Assembly (NCBI GenBank): GCA_045617505.1
Contig: JAZLIS010000068.1
Span: 1 to 20,729, forward strand
From: Cacconaster sp045617505
GTDB taxonomy: Bacteria; Bacteroidota; Bacteroidia; Bacteroidales; UBA932
DNA: 20,729 nt
Reading direction: 5' to 3'
Shown here: positions 15,366 through 20,729 of the stretch, one piece after another
How positions within the stretch are numbered: position 1 is the stretch's first letter
How the letters are laid out: each line of letters opens with the position of its first letter
Translations under genes and position numbers: made by a program
Notes under the pieces: generated by a model
Told to the model about the DNA's origin: nothing
Seen by the model: the letters and a program-made list of their open reading frames with translations, nothing else
The model's database searches: none

Positions 15366-16813
15366 ATCTTGGCGTAATATCAAGAAATGTGGGCATTGCT
15401 TTGATAAGCACAGCCGCGTTTATGTTCCTGTCTGCCGCCGTATCCGCTCTCAACGGATTCGATTCATCTTTCTCTCCTCTGATATTCAGCGGAATCATCA
15501 CTTCATTGATAGGCATATTCCCCTTGATTTTCGTCAGAAGGAGGCAGGATATCACAACTAAGGAGGGACTCGCCATTCTGGTTCTCGCCTGGACGGTATG
15601 TTGTATATTTTCAATGCTTCCATACGTGCTGTGGGGAGGGGAATTCACCGTGGAGAACGCCTGGTTCGAAAGTGCTTCCGGCATCACGACCACGGGTGCC
15701 ACAGTGCTGCGTGACATAGAGGCTCTTCCCGACGGACTTCTCTTCTGGCGCTCCTCCACCCACTACATAGGTGGCCTCGGAGTGGTGGCGTTTATCATTA
15801 TGATTCTCCCTTCTATGGGCTCCATAAGATTGAGGATGAGCAAGATAGATTTGGAGGACATATCCAGGGAGAACTACAGCTACAAATCGGGACAGTTCAT
15901 AAGGGTTGTCATTACCGTTTATCTTTCCCTGACCGCAGCCGCTTTCGTCTGTCTGGTCCTTGCGGGGATGACGCCGTTTGATGCTGTCAACCACGCCTTC
16001 AGTGTGGTTGCCACGGGGGGATTCAGTACAAGGAACATATCCATAGCGGCTTTCGATTCCCCTCTGATTGAGGCTATTCTGATTATATTCATGTTTTTGT
16101 CCAGCCTTCACTACGGGCTGCTATATACGTCGGTGGCCACCCGAAGTTTCAAGGTATTCAGGAACCCCGTTACAAAGTTCTATATTTCCACCATTCTCCT
16201 CTCCACACTGTTGATTATGGTTAGCCTTATGGCCGGGGGTATCGAGTCGAATGTCTTCGGCGCGTTCCGGCAGAGTCTTTTCGCGGTGGTGAGCACAATC
16301 TCCACGACAGGCTTTGCCATAACCGACACCAATGTATGGCCTGTGTTTGCGATTCTGATTCTTCTCTGGGCGGCGGTACAGTGCGGTTGTTCTGGTTCAA
16401 CGACCTCCGGAGTACGTTCAGACCGGATATGGATTCTGGCCAAGGCTTCGGGAGCGCAGCTGCTCAGGCTGGCTCATCCCAATGCTGTGGTCAGGGTCAA
16501 GACTGACGGACGTGTGATAGACAGCGGAACATTTACCAGTGTTGCCGTGTATGTACTCCTATATCTGGAACTTGCTATGTTCGGCACTTTGATCTATTCA
16601 GGGCTCGGGGCGGATTTCCTCACTTCGGTGAGCGCTTCCATCTCGATGATGAGCAATGTCGGCCCTTGTTTCGGGGAGTTCGGGACTTCGATGGGCTCCT
16701 TCGCGGATGCCGGTGTTCTGTCCAAGGTGTTGATGGGGTTTGAGATGATTGTCGGACGTCTGGGCGTCTTCTCGATGCTATCGATTTTCGTATTCTTCAG
16801 AAAAGATTCCTGA
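15362..16813 (+). CDS. trkH: TrkH-family potassium uptake channel subunit
   Basis: TrkH/KtrB-type proteins are inner-membrane K+ translocating subunits with four pore repeats, gated by a cytoplasmic NAD/ATP-binding TrkA or KtrA subunit. The four selectivity-filter loops are visible in 483 residues: SGITTTGAT (106-114), VVATGGFST (215-223), STISTTGFA (311-319) and MSNVGPCFG (430-438). Each carries the central Gly, with strong membrane segments around it. The basic cytoplasmic stretch around residues 350-385 is usual in the family. Start and stop overlap the neighbours (ATGA with the HAMP gene, TGATG with the helicase gene), so it lies inside a polycistronic unit. No trkA gene is present in this window; it must be elsewhere if the system is complete. 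Confidence 0.95.
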   Translation: MNLGVISRNVGIALISTAAFMFLSAAVSALNGFDSSFSPLIFSGIITSLIGIFPLIFVRRRQDITTKEGLAILVLAWTVCCIFSMLPYVLWGGEFTVENAWFESASGITTTGATVLRDIEALPDGLLFWRSSTHYIGGLGVVAFIIMILPSMGSIRLRMSKIDLEDISRENYSYKSGQFIRVVITVYLSLTAAAFVCLVLAGMTPFDAVNHAFSVVATGGFSTRNISIAAFDSPLIEAILIIFMFLSSLHYGLLYTSVATRSFKVFRNPVTKFYISTILLSTLLIMVSLMAGGIESNVFGAFRQSLFAVVSTISTTGFAITDTNVWPVFAILILLWAAVQCGCSGSTTSGVRSDRIWILAKASGAQLLRLAHPNAVVRVKTDGRVIDSGTFTSVAVYVLLYLELAMFGTLIYSGLGADFLTSVSASISMMSNVGPCFGEFGTSMGSFADAGVLSKVLMGFEMIVGRLGVFSMLSIFVFFRKDS

Positions 16814-18225
16814 TGATTGCTGAAGAATCATTCATTCAGGCCTTGACAGGCAATCTTGGCCACGAACCGACCCTCTGCCAGAGGGAACTTTTCGAAAAGC
16901 TGGCCCACTTTGCATATCAGAGCGGAGAGACGGACATCCTTTTGGTAAGCGGCTATGCCGGCACGGGGAAGACCACTGCAATAGCCGCTTTTGTAAGGAC
17001 CCTTCGTCAGTTCAAATCAAAATATGTCCTTCTGGCCCCGACTGGGCGTGCCGCAAAAGTGCTTTCCGGTTTTACCGGCAATACGGCATATACGATACAC
17101 AAGCATATCTACCGTCAGAAATCCGGAGGGGCTTTTGGGGAGTTCCAACTTGACTACAACAAGGCAAAGGACACCTTTTTCATTGTAGATGAGTCTTCCC
17201 TGATTTCAACCGGAGGGGAAGGAGGCGGTTCTCTTTTCGGATCCGGGGATCTGCTTGACGATCTTGTCTCCTTCGTACGCGGCGGAGTTGATAATAAACT
17301 GGTGCTGATAGGGGATAGAGGGCAGTTGCCTCCTGTCGGTCTGGACCGCAGTCCCGCGCTTGATGTGGACTATATGAGCCGTTACGGCGAAGTTTGGAGC
17401 GCTTCCCTGACCTCCGTTGTCAGGCAGGCGGCCGATTCAGGCATTCTGACAAATGCCACAATCATCAGGAATATCATTGAAAAGGGAGTTGCGATGACTC
17501 CCAAACTTAGGATTGAAGGCTTCGGCGATGTTGAGCGGATAACGGGAAGCGAACTTATCGAGACTCTCTCCGACGCGGTGAACCGCTACGGACTGGATGA
17601 CATAGCGGTGATATGCCGTTCCAACAAGAGGGCGAACAGATATAATGCGGGAATACGTTCAAGCGTGCTTTTCCGGGAGGAGATGCTCACAAGAGGCGAC
17701 AAGTTGATGGTGGTAAAGAATTGCTATCAGTTTCTGGAGAATGTGCCGGAGATGGATTTCATTGCTAACGGTGACGTGGCGCGGCTGCTGAAAATTTCCC
17801 GGTTTGAAGAGCGTTACGGTATCAATTTTGCCGAGGCGGTGCTGGAGTTCACGGACTACGGGAACGCTGAGGTCACTGCCAAGGTGATATTGGATACTCT
17901 CACTTCGGAGCAGGCCTCCCTTCCGGCAGAGAAACGGACTGAACTTTATAATGGAGTGAGTGAGGATTATCCACATATCAAAGGTGCCCGAAAGAGGTAC
18001 GAGGCGGTTCGTGAGGACAAGTATTTCAACGCTTTGCAGTTGAAGTATGCCACAGCCATCACCTGCCACAAATCGCAGGGCGGGCAGTGGCCCTGTGTCT
18101 TTATCGACAATCCTTTCTGGCAGGAGTTGACACTGGATGACCTCAGATGGCTCTACACCGCAGTCACCAGAGCGACCGGAAAGGTCTTTTTTGTCAACTT
18201 CAAGGATGATTTTTTCAAGGACTAA
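16813..18225 (+). CDS. RecD-like/AAA_30 superfamily 1 DNA helicase
   Basis: This cytoplasmic ATP-dependent helicase of SF1B (RecD/Pif1-like) probably acts in DNA repair or recombination intermediates. Motifs in order are SGYAGTGKTT (46-55, Walker A), LLAPTGRAAKVL (73-84, motif Ia), FFIVDESSL (122-130, Walker B), LIGDRGQLPPVG (165-176, motif III), VVRQ (202-205, motif IV-like Arg), AITCHKSQGGQW (415-426, motif V) and LYTAVTRA (447-454, motif VI). At 470 residues it is shorter than RecD or RecD2 and lacks their N-terminal extension, like many stand-alone Bacteroidota helicases of this type. It has a TGATG overlap with trkH. Its presence in an envelope and ion-transport gene run does not explain its job. 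Family is secure; the exact pathway is not. Confidence 0.9.
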   Translation: MIAEESFIQALTGNLGHEPTLCQRELFEKLAHFAYQSGETDILLVSGYAGTGKTTAIAAFVRTLRQFKSKYVLLAPTGRAAKVLSGFTGNTAYTIHKHIYRQKSGGAFGEFQLDYNKAKDTFFIVDESSLISTGGEGGGSLFGSGDLLDDLVSFVRGGVDNKLVLIGDRGQLPPVGLDRSPALDVDYMSRYGEVWSASLTSVVRQAADSGILTNATIIRNIIEKGVAMTPKLRIEGFGDVERITGSELIETLSDAVNRYGLDDIAVICRSNKRANRYNAGIRSSVLFREEMLTRGDKLMVVKNCYQFLENVPEMDFIANGDVARLLKISRFEERYGINFAEAVLEFTDYGNAEVTAKVILDTLTSEQASLPAEKRTELYNGVSEDYPHIKGARKRYEAVREDKYFNALQLKYATAITCHKSQGGQWPCVFIDNPFWQELTLDDLRWLYTAVTRATGKVFFVNFKDDFFKD

Positions 18226-18230
18226 ATTTG
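18223..18230 (+). promoter_or_regulatory. TAnnTTTG box before the metallopeptidase gene
   Basis: TAAATTTG matches the -7 consensus exactly; its first three bases are the helicase stop codon. It ends 9 nt before the next ATG, and no TTG lies at the proper distance upstream. It may be a weak internal promoter or coincidence. Confidence 0.3.
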
Positions 18231-18239
18231 TAGAATGAT

Positions 18240-18935
18240 ATGGAAACTGTAAACCCGAATGCAATGTACTGGATTATGTTCATAGGTGTGGCTGTGATAA
18301 GTTACATCGTCCAGACTCTCTTTCAGAGAAAAATTGACAGCGCTTCCCGTTGTCCCCTCAATATGAGCGGCCGTGAGGTGGCTGCACGTATGCTGGCGGA
18401 CCACGGCATCAACAATGTCAGGATAATATCAACCAACGGCAGACTTACCGATAATTTCAACCCTTCCGATATGACAGTGAATCTCAGTGAGGCTGTTTAT
18501 GATCAGTATAATGCTGCCGCCGCAGCTGTAGCGGCTCACGAGTGCGGACACGCTGTCCAGCACGCCACCGGGTACGGTCCCATCAGGCTTCGCAGCGCGC
18601 TGGTTCCGGTTGTCTCGTTTGCGTCACGTGCAGTGACCTGGGTGCTTCTTGCCGGCATGCTTTTGATTAATATCTTCCCTCAGGTGATGCTGGGTGGAAT
18701 CACTCTTTTCGCTTTCACCACTCTTTTCAGTCTGGTGACTCTTCCCGTTGAGATAAATGCCAGCCGTCGCGCGCTTGCCTGGCTTGACAGAAGCGGCATC
18801 ACTGATTCATACAATCACCAAGCCGCGGAAGGAGCCCTGCGTGCCGCTGCATATACTTACGTCGTGGGTGCGTTGAGTTCTCTGGCCACCTTGATTTATT
18901 ACATTCTTATCTTCACCTCCGGCCGAAGGAATTAG
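18240..18935 (+). CDS. YugP-type membrane zinc metallopeptidase
   Basis: This 231-residue membrane protein matches the YugP family of putative neutral zinc metallopeptidases. An N-terminal membrane segment (about 9-27) is followed by the family's LTDNFNP (69-75) and NLSEAVY (81-87). The zinc motif is HECGH (100-104), inside VAAHECGHAVQHATGY. LPVEINASRRAL (168-179) supplies the likely third zinc ligand Glu171, with further hydrophobic segments at about 120-168 and 203-225. The biological substrate of the family is poorly defined; a role in membrane protein quality control is plausible. The gene starts 14 nt after the helicase stop. Its last 23 nt overlap the 3' end of the opposite-strand oxidoreductase gene, so no separate terminator exists between the convergent units. 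Confidence 0.88.
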   Translation: METVNPNAMYWIMFIGVAVISYIVQTLFQRKIDSASRCPLNMSGREVAARMLADHGINNVRIISTNGRLTDNFNPSDMTVNLSEAVYDQYNAAAAAVAAHECGHAVQHATGYGPIRLRSALVPVVSFASRAVTWVLLAGMLLINIFPQVMLGGITLFAFTTLFSLVTLPVEINASRRALAWLDRSGITDSYNHQAAEGALRAAAYTYVVGALSSLATLIYYILIFTSGRRN

Positions 18936-19953
18936 GGATGTCCTTGACGGCTGTGTCCATCAGTTCGCGATTGATCAGAGATATTTCGTGGGTGTTGACG
19001 TTGGATTCGATTTTCCCGGATTCAATGGTGTCTATGAATTCCTTGAATTCGTAGAAGTACTCGTCGTAGTCAAGACCGTTGCAGATTTCACTTGCAGGTT
19101 CCTGCCCGGCTCTTCCTGAAGAGGGCGCCGAGTGGGGAATCAGATGCGCTTTGCGGCAGATGTGGACGGCATCCATAATCAGATTCCCTTTCTCTCCGCA
19201 GATTTCTGTGGGCAGGGAACTATCGACCGCTTTTGAAAAGGAGAGGACTGCTGTCATTCCGGGGTAGGAGAGTTCCATTGTCCCCTGAATATCTGTGTTT
19301 CCGAATTCTGTCGGAAGATATATCAGATTGGAGTAAATCTTTTCCGGTCTGCCGAAGATAGACACAGCTGCGAATGTCGTGTAGATGCCGATGTCGGCAA
19401 GTGCGCCTCCGCCCATCTTGGGGTTGAAGGAGTTGGAAACGATGCCTTGTCTGAGCGCATCGTATTTGGTGGAGTACTGGCAGTATGACGAATTATAGTG
19501 GCGTATTGTACCGATTTCAGGCAGGAGTTCAACGACTTTCCTGAAATTGGGGTTCAGGGTGGAAATCATGGCCTCCATCAGTACTTTGCCGCCGCAGCGT
19601 GATGCCTCAATCATTCTCCTGACCTCCTCTGCGCTGCAGGCCAGAGGCTTCTCGCACAGGACGTGCCTGCCTGCCGACAGGGCGGTGACAGTGTAGTCAC
19701 AGTGGGTGCTGTTGGGGGTTCCTATATAGACGGCATCGATTCCGTCCCAGGCCGACATCTCCTCTACCGAGGTGAAAATCCGAGCATCGGGTGAGAATGC
19801 TTCCGGGTGGGCCGCAATGAAAGCGGCTGCAGTCTCTTCGCTTCTGGAGCATACGGCCACCGCCTTGAACCGCGGCTCCTGCAGAGCCCCCTTAAGTACC
19901 CAGCTGCTTATCCGGCCTGTGCCGATTATGCCGAAACGGACAATATTTTCCAT
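18913..19953 (-). CDS. Gfo/Idh/MocA-family NAD(P)-dependent oxidoreductase
   Basis: This cytoplasmic 346-residue dehydrogenase probably oxidises a sugar or polyol derivative. The N-terminal Rossmann fold shows FGIIGTGRIS (7-16). The family hallmark EKP is at 101-103, with Lys102 the usual catalytic Lys, in LCEKPLACS. MEAMISTLNP (126-135) and GGGALADIGIY (181-191, with Asp187) belong to the C-terminal substrate domain. The substrate cannot be told; the MEAM and DIGIY pattern is common in the dimeric dihydrodiol dehydrogenase/glucose-fructose oxidoreductase-like subgroup. Its ATG shares one base with the stop of the exonuclease gene (TAATG), so the two are translationally coupled. The 3' end overlaps the metallopeptidase gene tail to tail. 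Confidence 0.9.
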   Translation of the reverse strand: MENIVRFGIIGTGRISSWVLKGALQEPRFKAVAVCSRSEETAAAFIAAHPEAFSPDARIFTSVEEMSAWDGIDAVYIGTPNSTHCDYTVTALSAGRHVLCEKPLACSAEEVRRMIEASRCGGKVLMEAMISTLNPNFRKVVELLPEIGTIRHYNSSYCQYSTKYDALRQGIVSNSFNPKMGGGALADIGIYTTFAAVSIFGRPEKIYSNLIYLPTEFGNTDIQGTMELSYPGMTAVLSFSKAVDSSLPTEICGEKGNLIMDAVHICRKAHLIPHSAPSSGRAGQEPASEICNGLDYDEYFYEFKEFIDTIESGKIESNVNTHEISLINRELMDTAVKDIPNSFGRR

Positions 19954-20543
19954 TATTTCAAATAAGGTGAGGCCAGAAGCTCTTTATACATACGAAGGCA
20001 TATCCAGGCATCAGTGGCGGCGTATTGCTGCTGTGCCGGGGAGAGGTGCGCGGCTTCCCAGTTGGAACACTGCTGGGTCTTTGAGACTTTGAGTTTCAGG
20101 ATGATGGCGGCCATCTTGCGGACGCTTTTCTCTTCAATGCCGAATTTCGAGCCGAACTGCTGGAGATCCATAAATCTGCCCGCCTCGAAATAGAGATATT
20201 TCTGGAGTCCGCGTATGTCATCTGCCACGGCCGCGCCTATTTTCGTGATGCAGGGGTTTGAGAGTACGTCCGCCAGATCGCGGGGCAGACCTGTATGATT
20301 CAGCCTGAATAGAAATGCATCGCTTTCGCTTGACAGCTGGAGAAGAGCAGTCCCGTGTCTGGGGGCATTGGCCTTGAAGACAGGTTTCGTCTCTGTGTCG
20401 AAGCCTATCATTCTCTGCTCGTTCAAGTGTTCTATCGCCTTTTTGTAGTCCCGTCCGACGGTGGATATTACCTTTATCCTGCCGGGGAAGACGGCCAGCT
20501 CATAACTTTCTACTTCTTCGGGTGTTATGGTAGGGGAATACAT
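19953..20543 (-). CDS. DEDDy 3'-5' exonuclease domain protein (RNase D/WRN-exonuclease-like)
   Basis: This 196-residue protein consists of a single 3'-5' exonuclease fold, as in RNase D and the Werner exonuclease. The metal-binding acidic residues are visible: Asp49 and Glu51 in GFDTETKP, Asp108 in GAAVADDIRGL, and Tyr174 with Asp178 in YAATDAW, giving the DEDDy set. No HRDC domain follows, so it is not full RNase D; stand-alone proteins of this size are common in Bacteroidota. Whether it trims RNA or DNA cannot be decided. The start at 20543 is well fixed, because an in-frame stop lies three codons upstream. The gene is coupled to the oxidoreductase that follows. A functional link between the two is not obvious. 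Confidence 0.9.
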   Translation of the reverse strand: MYSPTITPEEVESYELAVFPGRIKVISTVGRDYKKAIEHLNEQRMIGFDTETKPVFKANAPRHGTALLQLSSESDAFLFRLNHTGLPRDLADVLSNPCITKIGAAVADDIRGLQKYLYFEAGRFMDLQQFGSKFGIEEKSVRKMAAIILKLKVSKTQQCSNWEAAHLSPAQQQYAATDAWICLRMYKELLASPYLK

Positions 20544-20729
20544 TTCAGGGTATCAGTTTCAAACAGTTCTGTTTCCGGCGTAAGCCATTCATATTCTTTC
20601 CAGTTAAAATCCAAATAAAATTGGATACATAAATTTTGGTTTAACTTATATATAATTTATTTTCAATATCTTATCTCAATGGCAAGTTCCCTTGTCGCTT
20701 GATTGTAGTACACGTTCCTTAATCGGCCA
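20544..20729. other. AT-rich end region upstream of the exonuclease gene
   Basis: This stretch must hold the exonuclease promoter on the minus strand, but I find no exact TAnnTTTG box with a -33 partner. A TCCAA/TTGGA inverted repeat lies around 20609-20624. A minus-strand frame without an ATG reads FNWKEYEWLTPETELFE and stops at 20525, overlapping the exonuclease start. A second minus frame ends with a stop at 20663 and reads RLRNVYYNQATRELAIEIRY; it could be the last residues of a gene beyond the window. Neither is recognised or called as a gene. Confidence 0.4.

Noticed and set aside
14373..15383. 336-codon open frame on the minus strand
   Set aside because: It covers the lpxB end and the HAMP gene in antisense and shows no recognisable domain; the plus-strand genes fit the overlapping operon layout.
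1..20729. CRISPR array, tRNA, rRNA, insertion sequence or phage genes
   Set aside because: I looked for regular direct repeats, cloverleaf-type stretches, transposase motifs and phage proteins and saw none.

Overview
The window is almost entirely chromosomal DNA of a Bacteroidota (Bacteroidales-like) bacterium. Supporting signs are a UpxY-type NusG paralog, an LpxB with the Gram-negative lipid A pathway, a secreted tricorn-type protease, a GH95 lipoprotein, the almost complete lack of Shine-Dalgarno sequences before genes, and TAnnTTTG-type -7 boxes just upstream of several starts. The genus cannot be fixed from the sequence alone. The first ~620-640 bases look different: they are AT-rich, use a strong GGAGGTG ribosome binding site, and encode pieces of two Clostridia-like proteins. 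The switch occurs inside coding sequence on both sides, so the left end is most simply read as a chimeric join (misassembly or cloning/amplification artefact), less likely as recent transfer.

Layout. 1-~640 (+): 3' end of an FAD-dependent dehydrogenase (COG2509-like) and the 5' end of a protein resembling the B12-dependent methionine synthase activation domain. ~640-4411 (-): a POT-family oligopeptide transporter followed 12 nt later by a GH95-type glycosidase lipoprotein whose C-terminus is lost at the join. 4497-6947 (-): a membrane-bound nucleotide-sugar 4,6-dehydratase (CapD/WbpM type) and, 3 nt downstream, a UpxY-like antiterminator. 6948-7142: divergent intergenic region with a 10-nt C tract, a 14-bp palindrome and a promoter box. 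7143-12584 (+): glpK, glpF and a 1061-residue tricorn protease homolog. 12618-18935 (+): a tightly packed run surE-lpxB-(HAMP receptor without output domain)-trkH-RecD-like helicase-YugP-type zinc metallopeptidase, with TGATG and ATGA overlaps. 18913-20543 (-): a DEDDy 3'-5' exonuclease and a Gfo/Idh/MocA oxidoreductase, convergent with and overlapping the metallopeptidase. 20544-20729: AT-rich intergenic end.

Functional picture. Glycerol uptake and phosphorylation (glpF, glpK), lipid A synthesis (lpxB), surface polysaccharide precursor synthesis (capD type), potassium uptake (trkH), peptide uptake and peptide degradation (POT, tricorn) and fucoside-type glycan trimming (GH95) are mostly housekeeping or gut-commensal functions. 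I see no transposase, CRISPR array, phage module, tRNA or rRNA. The more unusual points are the chimeric left edge, the homopolymeric C tract upstream of the polysaccharide gene, a HAMP receptor with no output domain translationally coupled to trkH, and the reversed order of the capD/upxY pair. I do not see convincing evidence of a wholly new system.
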